In this document: positions 7,333-14,923 of the stretch, piece by piece
Numbering within the stretch: the stretch's first letter is position 1
Layout: the number at the start of each line of letters is the position of its first letter
Assembly (NCBI GenBank): GCA_031272145.1
Contig: JAISUL010000013.1
Coordinates: forward strand, 1-41,180
Origin: Synergistaceae bacterium
GTDB lineage: Bacteria; Synergistota; Synergistia; Synergistales; Aminobacteriaceae
Length of the DNA stretch: 41,180 nt
Direction of reading: 5' to 3'
Notes under the pieces: model-generated
What the model was told of the DNA's origin: nothing
Seen by the model: the letters and a program-made list of their open reading frames with translations, nothing else
Databases searched by the model: none
Position numbers and translations under genes: made by a program

Positions 7333-9072
7333 CTATGCCGGTATGCTCTCCTCGCCCTTGAAGAACTTCGTCAGCAGGCGTATGAACTTCCGGTCGCGCG
7401 CGTCGATGTCCGCCTTGAGCCAGTTGCCCTCGTCGTCGGTCTTCTGCTTGGACAAGTCAAGAACGTCGGCTATCGCGGAGTCTTTGTATTTCTTTTGCTT
7501 CTCCGCGAAAAAGCCGTTGCCAGCCTGGATGTTCAGCGGCTTCTCGATAAGCACCTTGTTTCCGAAAAGCTCCAGCGAGGCCTCAGCATTTTCATGGCTC
7601 CAGCCTTTGTAGTTGGCCGACTTCCACTTCTTAGGAAGGATGTGCTCGATCGTGGACGGCGGGAGCAAAGTCTTCTGCTTCTTGTTGAGATACGCATGGA
7701 GAAGCAGGAATATCTTGTCTAGCTTCGAGCTAGGCTTACTGCACTCGCTAAGCATTTCATCCTTAGGAATGTGGTTAGTAATATCTAGAGTGCCACTGTT
7801 CCATACCTCGACACACAGTTTTACTACCTCGCCTCTAAGACCGACGCCGCGTTTTTCGACGTATGCCCAACACATGAAAGCCAGCAGCTTCTCCAAAAAG
7901 AAGCAAAACTGTCCATCGGAACTGGTGCGCATATGCTTTATGAAAAATACGCTCACCACAAGTCTCCATAGGTAGTTAGGGTAGAAAGAAAAGCAGTGGA
8001 GATATTTCCGTGCACGGAGCGAAATAGAGTAGCCCTCATCTTTGTCAGGAGAGCTGCCATCGTAAACGTGTCGCCAGAAGTTGGCGAGCGCCGTAATGTC
8101 GTCCATCAGGCTAGGTGCTTTCAGGTTTGCGCATTTATCGGACGTGTAAAATTTACGCAAACCAAGAACAGTGCTATCCATGATGCCTTTGCTAGCACGA
8201 AGAACGTGCATGTAGTAGTGGAATACGTCGTCTATAGTAAAATCTTTGAGGTAGAACGACACTGATCTACACGTATCGGAGAGCTGCTCCCATGCATCAT
8301 TGAAAGCCTCGCGCTGTTCGATTGTTTCTTTCCTCAGAAAGCCGTATATACGCGCTCTGAAGATGTCAGAATCAGCTAGTGGCCTTCCTCGATCGTTTAG
8401 CGTGTGAAAAATGGTAAACGCCGTATCTTCTGACCCGCATATGACAGGTAGAACAACGCATTGGTTCAAAATAGCATCGCAAATATCATCCCAGCGGAAT
8501 GAAGCCTTCACAAGTTCGTCGCAACGCTTTCGGAAATGGAGGTAGTTCCTCGAGTAGTTGTCCTGAGCTTTGCTGTCTGCCTCGCCGGTGCACAGTATGT
8601 TAGCGAGTATCTCTTGTTGCTTATCCGACACGGCCTTTGAGACGATACGTGCCTTGCTCCGGTCGGAGACTGCCCCCGATCTCCGATCAACACCCCAAAT
8701 ACAGGACGCTATATCCTGTTTCAGTTTCGCAACAGCTGTAAGGTTATCGCTCATCTCTTCCAGCTTCTTGTAAAACATCCGAAGCATGAGAAAAAACGAC
8801 GTAATCCTCTGCTGGCCGTCAACAATCTTCCAGACATTGCCGCCGGCTTTGCTGACTACGATCGTGCCGAGAAAATGCTCTTGCTCGGTTTCATCTTCGT
8901 CCTTTGTGTCGCTGCCTCTACTGAGCTCGACTATGTCGTCCCAAAGAGCATCGCACTCTTCGTATTCCCAAGCGTATTCACGTTGGTAATCCGGAATGAC
9001 GAAACGGTAAGTCTTCAAGATGTCGCCCACGGTTCCTTTGCGCACATCAAGACTTGCATCTGCCAAATTCAT
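7333..9072 (-). CDS. GmrSD-like protein: DUF262 plus DUF1524 (HNH-type) domains
   Basis: 579 residues. The N-terminal DUF262 domain shows IPDYQREYAW at 26-35 and IVDGQQR at 83-89, the ParB-like nucleotide-binding motifs of this family. The C-terminal DUF1524 domain shows IEHILPKKW at about 475-483, GNKVLIEKPLN near 504, and a FFAEKQKKYKDS segment, the HNH-nuclease layout of GmrSD. GmrSD-type enzymes are NTP-dependent nucleases that cut modified (glucosylated hydroxymethylcytosine) phage DNA, but many DUF262/DUF1524 proteins have unknown targets. It lies 15 bases after the HsdR-N-like gene and probably shares its transcript. The coding sequence is visibly poorer in G+C than its neighbours, which suggests transfer. 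The role in defence is inference. Confidence 0.85.
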   Translation of the reverse strand: MNLADASLDVRKGTVGDILKTYRFVIPDYQREYAWEYEECDALWDDIVELSRGSDTKDEDETEQEHFLGTIVVSKAGGNVWKIVDGQQRITSFFLMLRMFYKKLEEMSDNLTAVAKLKQDIASCIWGVDRRSGAVSDRSKARIVSKAVSDKQQEILANILCTGEADSKAQDNYSRNYLHFRKRCDELVKASFRWDDICDAILNQCVVLPVICGSEDTAFTIFHTLNDRGRPLADSDIFRARIYGFLRKETIEQREAFNDAWEQLSDTCRSVSFYLKDFTIDDVFHYYMHVLRASKGIMDSTVLGLRKFYTSDKCANLKAPSLMDDITALANFWRHVYDGSSPDKDEGYSISLRARKYLHCFSFYPNYLWRLVVSVFFIKHMRTSSDGQFCFFLEKLLAFMCWAYVEKRGVGLRGEVVKLCVEVWNSGTLDITNHIPKDEMLSECSKPSSKLDKIFLLLHAYLNKKQKTLLPPSTIEHILPKKWKSANYKGWSHENAEASLELFGNKVLIEKPLNIQAGNGFFAEKQKKYKDSAIADVLDLSKQKTDDEGNWLKADIDARDRKFIRLLTKFFKGEESIPA

Positions 9073-9087
9073 AGCTACAACACCTTC

Positions 9088-10263
9088 CTACTCCTCAGGC
9101 GACGGCTCGGACGAACCACGGCTGCCCTTGCCCGAATAGTTGCCCTTGAGATAGCTCTCAGCCGCAGCGATGAACTTATCGGCGAATCCGTAAATATCGC
9201 TCAGTTCACCGATGGGGTGTCTAACCCAATTCCCGCCAGTCCCGCTGGTCTCAAATGCCCACAGGACTTTTTTGGCCGAGTTCTTAAAGTAGAATCGGCA
9301 CAGCGGCTTCCGCTGGTTGCCATCAAAGAAGACGTTGCGATAGCCTGTGGTGTCCCTAGTGACAACACGCTTAACGTCAACCGTCTTGCACAGGATGGCC
9401 CGAACGATGTTGTGGCCATCGATGTCATCCTGCGTAATGTCGACTTTGTCCTTGTCGTCCACGGCCTCTTGCGCCTTCTCAGGCGGCGCTGCGTCGCTTG
9501 CCAAGGCCTCCTGCTCCTCCTGTTTCTCCTTCGCCGCGTCCAAGAGGTCGTTGGCGCGGTCGCTGATGAACTGCGAAAACGACTTCTTGACGATCCCCTT
9601 GAACTTGACCCGAATATTCACGGTAAACCTGCTGCCTGGCTCACGAACTTGCCGAGTCATAAACTCAACAAATTCATCCGTCGGGTCTTGAAGCTGAGCA
9701 CCCAGATAATCTTTCATGACGCCGGTGTACTTCAACTCCTCGGCAGTAGAAAGAATCTCGTCTATGTTGAACGCCGTCTTAGCGAACTTCTTTAGCTCCT
9801 TGGCCACTAGGTCGCTGACGTTGTCGATGCTGAACTTCAAAAATGGCCGCCGGTCCATAATGTTTTGCTGGTCGAGGGCCGTGTAAAAACGATACTCGTA
9901 GCCGTTAGTAAGGATACCGACAATAGTTCCATCGGCAGCGGCACGCTGTGAGGATACAGCGGAAAAATACCGCAAAAGCTGGTCCTGTTTGTCCTCATTC
10001 AGCGGTTCGCCAGACCACTTAGCCTCTATAAGCATGATAGGCTTGCCATCCTTCATGATGGCGTAGTCTACCTTCTCGCCCTTCTTGGTGCCCACATCCG
10101 CCGTGAATTCCGGCACCACCTCAGACGGGTCGGAACAGTCATACCCAAGCGCCTCAATAAATGGCCTGATCAGCGCGTTTTTCGTTGCCGCTTCCGTCTG
10201 AATATTGCTCTTGAGCCTGCTGTACTTCGTTGCAATGCTCTTAATAGCATCGACGAGCTCCAT
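9088..10263 (-). CDS. HsdR N-terminal-like PD-(D/E)XK restriction-type protein
   Basis: 391 residues from ATG 10263, which has AGGAGGT 6 bases upstream; the open frame continues to 10320 but without a ribosome site. Residues 20-130 resemble the nuclease domain of type I restriction R subunits. E24 lies in the helix IQTEAATKNALIRPFIEALGYD, D66 in KVDYAIM, and E80-x-K82 in IMLIEAKW, giving a complete D-ExK site. A coiled, charged middle section follows (KEKQEEQEALASD). The C-terminal part (VLWAFETSGTGGNWVRHPIGEL) is a domain I cannot name. There is no helicase motor and no methylase or specificity subunit nearby, so this is not a standard type I system. It is co-directional with the DUF262/DUF1524 gene 15 bases downstream. 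Confidence 0.8.
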   Translation of the reverse strand: MELVDAIKSIATKYSRLKSNIQTEAATKNALIRPFIEALGYDCSDPSEVVPEFTADVGTKKGEKVDYAIMKDGKPIMLIEAKWSGEPLNEDKQDQLLRYFSAVSSQRAAADGTIVGILTNGYEYRFYTALDQQNIMDRRPFLKFSIDNVSDLVAKELKKFAKTAFNIDEILSTAEELKYTGVMKDYLGAQLQDPTDEFVEFMTRQVREPGSRFTVNIRVKFKGIVKKSFSQFISDRANDLLDAAKEKQEEQEALASDAAPPEKAQEAVDDKDKVDITQDDIDGHNIVRAILCKTVDVKRVVTRDTTGYRNVFFDGNQRKPLCRFYFKNSAKKVLWAFETSGTGGNWVRHPIGELSDIYGFADKFIAAAESYLKGNYSGKGSRGSSEPSPEE

Positions 10264-10274
10264 AACCACACCTC

Positions 10275-10314
10275 CTATAAAAAAGACCATGCCGGGGAGC
10301 TCGCCGCTCCCCGG
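10275..10314 (-). terminator. Hairpin with T-run between ankyrin gene E and the HsdR-N-like gene
   Basis: CCGGGGAGC (10292-10300) and GCTCCCCGG (10306-10314) form a 9-bp stem with a 5-base loop. On the minus strand it is followed after 11 bases by a run of T (10280-10275). The run is a little far for a classical terminator; it may be a partial terminator that lowers expression of the nuclease genes relative to gene E. Confidence 0.5.
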
Positions 10315-10319
10315 ACTCA

Positions 10320-11471
10320 CTACGCCCGCTCCGAAGCCGCTGCCCGCAGCACAGCGATGACGGACGTGTCCTTCAATGCCTCGTTCTTAGTGGCGTAGAA
10401 CAGGGCGTCGTGCCCGTCGTTGTCCTTGGCGCTGGCGTCGGCCCCGGCGTTGAGCAAGGCGGAAATCACCCTCGTGACCTCTTCAAGGTAGCAATCAGGA
10501 CTAACGCGGCGGATGTGAGTGGCGTCTATAGGCGGCATCCTGTCGCCCTCGCCATCGGCCTCGGCGTCAAGCTCCGCTACGGTGGGGCTGCTGTCGTTGA
10601 GCGCGACGTGCATCAAAGGCGTCCTGCCGCTGCTGTCCTTCGCGTTGACGTCGGCCCCGGCGTTGATCAGGGCGGAGATAATCTTGACCGTGACGCCGAA
10701 AGCCCCGACGTCTTCGGACACGTAATACTCGTAGTCGCCGACTTCGCAGAAGTTGCTGTCATGGTACCGCTCGGTATCCGCGGCGTGCATCAAGGGCGTC
10801 AAGCCGGCCCATGAGGAAAAGAGGTCGTCGCTTGCCCTCGCGTTGACGTCGGCTCCGACCTTGAGCATGGCCGAAATGACCTCAGGGTTGCTGGCGTATT
10901 TGGCAGCCCCCATCAAGGCCGTTTCGCCGTACACGCTTTTCGTGTTGACGTCGGCCCCCGCCTTGAGCAGGATGGAGATCACCTCGAAGTGGTTTGCGAC
11001 CTCCCATGCGGCGCACATCAAGGGCGTCCAGCCGTAAATGTTCTTAGCGTTGACGTCGGCCCCGCCTTTGAGCAGGGCGGAGACAACCTCAGGGTCGCTA
11101 AATTCGGCATATCCGAACGGAGCATCCGGATCGAAAGGATCGCAGGCGTGCATCAAAGGCGTATTGCCCTCCTCGTCCCTCGCGTCGACCTCTGCTCCGG
11201 CCCCGAGCAAGACGTGGATCACGCCAGAAGTGTTGGCGTACGTCAGGGGCGTCCTGCCGGTGTTATCCTTCGCGTTGACGTCCGCCCCGGCTTTGAGCAG
11301 GGCGGAGACAACCTCAGGGTCGCCGCTGTCCCTGACGGCGTACATCAACGGCGTTAGGCCATCCTCGTCCTTCGCGTTGACGTCGACCCCGGCGTCTATG
11401 GCCTTCCGAACCTCCTTAGGCGTCCCGCGTTGGCAGAGCGCTATGAAGTCCTCGGACAACGACTTGTTCAT
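10320..11471 (-). CDS. Cytoplasmic ankyrin-repeat protein E
   Basis: 383 residues without a signal peptide (starts MNKSLSEDFIALCQRGTPKEV), unlike A-D. It has about eight ankyrin units with several long inserts between helices (for example CDPFDPDAPFGYAEFSDPEV and a 40-residue acidic insert before the last units). The cap NEALKDTSVIAVLRAAASE corresponds to that of A-D. As the first gene of the block and the only predicted cytoplasmic ankyrin protein, it is the one best placed to contact the two nuclease-type proteins encoded just downstream; that is inference. A -10 box lies about 59 bases upstream of the start. Confidence 0.85.
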   Translation of the reverse strand: MNKSLSEDFIALCQRGTPKEVRKAIDAGVDVNAKDEDGLTPLMYAVRDSGDPEVVSALLKAGADVNAKDNTGRTPLTYANTSGVIHVLLGAGAEVDARDEEGNTPLMHACDPFDPDAPFGYAEFSDPEVVSALLKGGADVNAKNIYGWTPLMCAAWEVANHFEVISILLKAGADVNTKSVYGETALMGAAKYASNPEVISAMLKVGADVNARASDDLFSSWAGLTPLMHAADTERYHDSNFCEVGDYEYYVSEDVGAFGVTVKIISALINAGADVNAKDSSGRTPLMHVALNDSSPTVAELDAEADGEGDRMPPIDATHIRRVSPDCYLEEVTRVISALLNAGADASAKDNDGHDALFYATKNEALKDTSVIAVLRAAASERA

Positions 11472-11529
11472 ACGTCAAAACCCCCGTTCTGTGGGATGGC
11501 CGAGGCTTTGCAGATGATCCACAAGGTCT

Positions 11530-11535
11530 ATTATA
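11530..11535 (-). promoter_or_regulatory. Candidate -10 box for the ankyrin/nuclease block
   Basis: TATAAT on the minus strand, inside the left inverted repeat, about 59 bases from the ATG of ankyrin gene E. No good -35 hexamer stands at the usual distance (GCCCTA at 17 bases), so an activator or another sigma factor may be involved. Confidence 0.45.
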
Positions 11536-11540
11536 AGACA

Positions 11541-11774
11541 TGCCCTATTCCCTAGGGCCAGACCCGAACTTTAGAGAATCGAAGTGACGGGATTTGTATG
11601 ACACCGCCGGGAGCCCTAAAATCGCGGACATCGATTTTTACCCCTACCCACCCCAGGAGTAGGGGAGGGGTCCCGGCCCGCGCCGTTGGGACAGCTCGGA
11701 AAAGAAAGCTAGAAACTCGACGGAAGGGGTTGCGTTTTTTACGGATCGGGTGTACACTCCTCGAAGTCAGTAAA
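11541..11774. other. Non-coding stretch between the inverted repeats
   Basis: No gene is recognisable. A G/C-rich hairpin (CCCCTAC 11641-11647 with GTAGGGG 11659-11665) is not followed by T on either strand, so it is not an obvious terminator. An 87-codon open frame (11598-11861) lacks a ribosome site and any family pattern. Confidence 0.4.
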
Positions 11775-11803
11775 TTGGGGTGGCCGGGACGGTGTCTTAT
11801 AAT
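11775..11803 (+). promoter_or_regulatory. Candidate sigma-70 promoter reading rightward
   Basis: TTGGGG (11775-11780), a 17-base spacer and TATAAT (11798-11803). No plus-strand gene follows; the next 180 bases hold the structured-RNA candidate and a terminator. Confidence 0.55.
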
Positions 11804-11809
11804 AGACCT

Positions 11810-11978
11810 TCTGAATCATCGTCGAAGTTCGAGCAACGGCAAGGACTTAGGGGCTGTTTAGCGCTGTAGACGCCCTATTCATGGGCTTCAATGCCCCGTA
11901 TCGCGAGCGTAGGGGCAGGGCGAAGAGCCGAGCAAACGACCATTGCGGCGCTGGCCGAGAGTGGCCGGCGCCTTTGAT
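11810..11978 (+). ncRNA. Candidate structured small RNA (rod-like, possibly 6S-like)
   Basis: A promoter (11775-11803) and a terminator (11947-11975) bracket about 170 bases without coding features. The transcript can fold into one long interrupted rod. GCAAGG (11839-11844) pairs with CC(A)TTGC (11940-11946), GTTT(A)GC (11856-11862) with GCAAAC (11932-11937), CGCCCT (11871-11876) with AGGGCG (11917-11922), and GCCCC (11893-11897) with GGGGC (11912-11916). An 8-by-9 base internal loop sits in the middle. Length and shape recall 6S RNA, but I see no decisive conserved sequence. It could instead be another regulatory RNA or a chance fold. Confidence 0.35.
11947..11975 (+). terminator. Hairpin terminator
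   Basis: GGCGCTGGCC (11947-11956) pairs with GGCCGGCGCC (11963-11972), ten pairs including one G-T, loop GAGAGT, then TTTGATT. It would end the RNA candidate. On the opposite strand it lies downstream of ribBA but without a T-run. Confidence 0.65.
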
Positions 11979-12001
11979 TATGGGCATGGCCCGCACTGGC
12001 T

Positions 12002-13216
12002 CTACCTCAGCAGGTGGCCCATGCGCTTCTCCTTAGTCCTCATGTAGCCCTCGTTGTACTCGTTGGGCTCCATCACTATCGGAACCCGCTCGATTATGTG
12101 TATGCCGTAGCCCTCCAGACCTATGACCTTCTGCGGGTTGTTCGTCAGCAGCCTGATGCGCCTGAGGCCCAAGTCCATGAGTATCTGAGCCCCGACGCCG
12201 TAGTCCCTCAGGTCAGGGGCGTAGCCCAGGGCGAGGTTCGCGTCCACCGTGTCCATGCCCTCCTCCTGAAGCTTGTACGCCCTCAGCTTGTCAACTATGC
12301 CTATGCCGCGGCCCTCCTGCCTCATGTAGAGCAGCACCCCTGCCCCCTCGCGGTCGATCATCCTCATGGCCGAGTGAAGTTGCGCGCCGCAGTCGCATCG
12401 AAGCGAGCCGAACACGTCCCCAGTTAGGCATTCGCTGTGGACTCTCACAAGGACTCCGTCTATTCCGTTCACATCCCCTTTGACTAGGGCAAGGTGAATC
12501 CGCTCTCCGTCGTCCAACTCGCTTCGGTAGGCGTGGACGCGGAAGCTGCCGTACTCGGTCGGGAGGTTCACCGCCACGATCTCCTCGACCAGCTTCTCGC
12601 GGGCGACTCGCCAGGCTATGAGGTCTTTCACCGTGAGCAGCTTCATCCCGTACTTCTCGGCTATGGCGGCCAGCTCCGGGAGGCGGGCCATAGTGCCGTC
12701 GTCGTTCATCACCTCGCATATGACGCCGGCGCTCGGCAGTCCGGCCAGGCGCGCCAGGTCAACGGCGGCCTCGGTGTGGCCTGCGCGCTTCAGCACGCCG
12801 CCGCGCCGCGCCTCTAGGGGGAATATATGGCCAGGGCGGAAAAAATCGTCCGGCTTTGAGTCGGGTTCGGCCAAAAGACGCGCGGACTTCGCCCTGTCCT
12901 CCGCCGATATGCCGGTCGTCACGCCCTCCTTGGCGTCCACCGAGACCAGAAACGCCGTGCCGTGCCGATCCGTTCCCTGCTGGGTCATTGGGTGGAGCGC
13001 TAGCCTCCTGGCTATGTCGCCGGCGATGGGCGCGCATATCAGGCCGCGCGCTTGACGAGCCATGAAGTTTATCTTGTCGGCCGTCGCGTGAACCGCCGCT
13101 ATGACCATGTCGCCCTCGTTCTCCCTCGCCTCGTCGTCCACGACTAGAACGATGCGGCCCTCCCTTATGTCCTCAACGGCCTCCTCGACCGTGGCGAAGT
13201 TAGTATCCAAGTTCAC
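12002..13216 (-). CDS. ribBA: RibBA: 3,4-dihydroxy-2-butanone-4-phosphate synthase / GTP cyclohydrolase II
   Basis: A bifunctional entry enzyme of riboflavin synthesis. The N-terminal half (about 1-205) makes the four-carbon unit from ribulose 5-phosphate; its site is seen in DDEARENEGD (28-37) and RAGHTEA (144-150). The C-terminal half (about 206-404) opens GTP. Its zinc cysteines C263, C274 and C276 lie in SECLTGDVFGSLRCDCG, and RQEGRG (299-304) and the RLLTNNPQK loop are intact. Length 404 is typical. Its start overlaps the end of ribE by 17 bases, so it is the last gene of ribD-ribE-ribBA. No ribH follows. Confidence 0.96.
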   Translation of the reverse strand: MNLDTNFATVEEAVEDIREGRIVLVVDDEARENEGDMVIAAVHATADKINFMARQARGLICAPIAGDIARRLALHPMTQQGTDRHGTAFLVSVDAKEGVTTGISAEDRAKSARLLAEPDSKPDDFFRPGHIFPLEARRGGVLKRAGHTEAAVDLARLAGLPSAGVICEVMNDDGTMARLPELAAIAEKYGMKLLTVKDLIAWRVAREKLVEEIVAVNLPTEYGSFRVHAYRSELDDGERIHLALVKGDVNGIDGVLVRVHSECLTGDVFGSLRCDCGAQLHSAMRMIDREGAGVLLYMRQEGRGIGIVDKLRAYKLQEEGMDTVDANLALGYAPDLRDYGVGAQILMDLGLRRIRLLTNNPQKVIGLEGYGIHIIERVPIVMEPNEYNEGYMRTKEKRMGHLLR

Positions 13217-13844
13217 GCAGCTCCTCCATAGTTAGGTTATTTTGCCTCGCAATCATGCGCTCTACATATCGGCCTATCACGTCTGTCTCCAGGTTGACGC
13301 GGTCGCCGCGCCGAAGCCGGCCTAGCGTGCAGCGTTCGAGCGTGGCAGGTATAAGCCCGACCGAGAACGCGGCATTTGAGGCATCGATGACGGTTAGGCT
13401 CACCCCGTCCAGCGCGACGGAGCCCTTGGGCACGATGAGGCGCGCAGCGTCGCGTGTGGTTCGGAAGTGCGCCACAGCCGTCCTCCCTGAGCGCGACATG
13501 TGCTCCAGGTACGCCGCCCCGTCCACGTGGCCCTGCACGATGTGCCCGTCGAAGCGCCCGTCGGCCCTCATGGCCCGCTCCAGGTTCACCTGCTCTCCGG
13601 CGGCGAAGGGGCGGGTTCGCTCGGCGGTCTCAGGCATCATCTCGACCTCGAACAGCAAACCTGCCGGCAGCCCGGTGACTGTGAGGCACACCCCGCTCAC
13701 CGCGACGGACTGGCCAAGCGCAAGGGGAACTGGTTCCCCAAGCGAGCCGGCGAAGCTGGGGCACTCGATGGACAGCAGGTAGACGTCGCTTGTTTTCTGT
13801 ACGCGCTTCACTACCCCTACTGCCTCTATCAATCCTGTGAACAC
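13200..13844 (-). CDS. ribE: Riboflavin synthase, alpha chain
   Basis: 214 residues. It dismutates two 6,7-dimethyl-8-ribityllumazine molecules into riboflavin and a pyrimidine. The hallmark start MFTGLIEAVG is present, and two lumazine-binding repeats can be followed. The first contains SVAVSGVCLTVTG; the second contains GSVALDGVSLTVID. GHIVQGHVDG joins them. It overlaps ribD upstream (16 bases) and ribBA downstream (17 bases), so the three genes are translated as one tight unit. Confidence 0.95.
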   Translation of the reverse strand: MFTGLIEAVGVVKRVQKTSDVYLLSIECPSFAGSLGEPVPLALGQSVAVSGVCLTVTGLPAGLLFEVEMMPETAERTRPFAAGEQVNLERAMRADGRFDGHIVQGHVDGAAYLEHMSRSGRTAVAHFRTTRDAARLIVPKGSVALDGVSLTVIDASNAAFSVGLIPATLERCTLGRLRRGDRVNLETDVIGRYVERMIARQNNLTMEELRELGY

Positions 13845-14836
13845 CAGTCAAACGTCCCTTCAATGAGAAAATCTTCTCCGATTCTTCGGCAGCGAGTGTT
13901 TCGGAGGCGCACTGCGCTCCCCATGCTATCAATAACTACTCCGTCGGCGAACGACGGGCCGCTGCCCATAACTGACGCCGCGCGGAACAGCGCCAGCGAG
14001 TCGCATAACTTGGCCTCGATGAACGAGGACAGCACTTTTGCCCCGCCCTCGACAAGAACAGACCGTATCCCGCGATCATTCAGATCGCTGAGCACCGACG
14101 TTAACTCGCCGCCCATTATCAGGCATGGCCGCACTGCCGCGTCGGGCGGGATCGAGTTATGCGCGTCCAGCACGACCCGTATGGGGGATTCGCCTGGTGC
14201 GTCCCTGACCGTCAGCTTTGGGTTGTCGGCCAAGACCGTCCCTGCTCCGACCAGCACGGCGTCGTGCTCGGCCCTCATGAGCTGCGCCGCCGTTCTCGCG
14301 GAGGCGCCGGTTATCCACTTGCTGGCCCCGTTCGGCAGCGCCAGTTTGCCGTCGAGGCCCGCCGCGGCCTTCAGTGTCACCCATGGCCTCCCTAGGGTCT
14401 GGCTTTTGATGAAGCCGCGGTTGATCCACCTGCACTCCGCTTCTAGGCAGGGGATCGACACCTCCACTCCGGCGTCCTGCAGGATCTTGACGCCCCTGCC
14501 GGAGACGCGCGGGTCTGGGTCTAGGCAGCCGGCTACTACGCGCCTTATGCCGGCCTCGGCGAGGCGCGGGGCGCAGGGGGGCGTCAGGCCGTAGTGGGAG
14601 CAGGGCTCAAGCGTAACGTAGGCCGTCGCGCCGCGAAGGTCGTCCTCTGGCGCATTGCCGATGGCCTCGACCTCGGCGTGAGGGCAGCCCCGCGCCTTGT
14701 GCCAGCCCTCGCCGACCACCGTGCCGTCCTTCACGATCACGCAGCCGACCCGCGGGTTGGGGGACGTGCGCCCCCTCCAGGCCAGAGAGAGGGCGCGGTG
14801 CATGTAATATTCATCTATTAATAATGTCCGCGTCAT
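13829..14836 (-). CDS. ribD: RibD: diaminohydroxyphosphoribosylaminopyrimidine deaminase / reductase
   Basis: 335 residues, ATG 14836 with GGAG-type site upstream. The N-terminal deaminase domain has the zinc site H53-A-E55 (CPHAEVEA) and C79/C88 (PCSHYGLTPPC). The C-terminal reductase domain (about 145-335) has the LKAAAGLDGKLAL and VGAGTVLADNPKLTVRD motifs and a LVEGGAKVLSSF nucleotide site. It carries out steps two and three from the GTP branch. It is the first gene of the rib unit. Only 87 bases separate it from the divergent rapZ-like gene, which is too short for an FMN riboswitch. Confidence 0.95.
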   Translation of the reverse strand: MTRTLLIDEYYMHRALSLAWRGRTSPNPRVGCVIVKDGTVVGEGWHKARGCPHAEVEAIGNAPEDDLRGATAYVTLEPCSHYGLTPPCAPRLAEAGIRRVVAGCLDPDPRVSGRGVKILQDAGVEVSIPCLEAECRWINRGFIKSQTLGRPWVTLKAAAGLDGKLALPNGASKWITGASARTAAQLMRAEHDAVLVGAGTVLADNPKLTVRDAPGESPIRVVLDAHNSIPPDAAVRPCLIMGGELTSVLSDLNDRGIRSVLVEGGAKVLSSFIEAKLCDSLALFRAASVMGSGPSFADGVVIDSMGSAVRLRNTRCRRIGEDFLIEGTFDWCSQD

Positions 14837-14880
14837 GTTTCATCTCCGCCTCCGCCATGAATTCTACACCAGAAACAAAG

Positions 14881-14886
14881 TATAAT
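14881..14886 (+). promoter_or_regulatory. -10 box for the rapZ-C/yvcK/whiA operon
   Basis: TATAAT at 14881-14886; the region 17 bases upstream (TGAATT) is a poor -35. A small hairpin (GGGGC/GCCCC, 14893-14907) and GGAGG (14911-14915) follow before the ATG at 14924. Confidence 0.5.
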
Positions 14887-14923
14887 CCCTCGGGGCCTAA
14901 TGCCCCAACGGAGGTATTGACGC

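Larger units (their letters stand above)
11523..11810. repeat. Pair of perfect 18-bp inverted repeats, 252 bp apart
   Basis: AAGGTCTATTATAAGACA at 11523-11540 is the exact reverse complement of TGTCTTATAATAGACCTT at 11793-11810. Identity stops sharply on both sides. Each copy contains TATAAT reading outward: the left copy leftward toward gene E, the right copy rightward into the non-coding stretch before ribBA. They may be divergent promoters under common control or the ends of a small element. Confidence 0.8.

Noticed and set aside
11598-11861. 87-codon plus-strand frame in the intergenic stretch
   Set aside because: No ribosome site, no family pattern, and it runs through the promoter and inverted repeat.
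11833-11946. SRP (4.5S) RNA
   Set aside because: The conserved GGAA-type tetraloop and AGCAG/GGTCAGG motifs are absent.
14837-14923. FMN riboswitch upstream of ribD
   Set aside because: Only 87 bases are available and the conserved RFN blocks are not seen.
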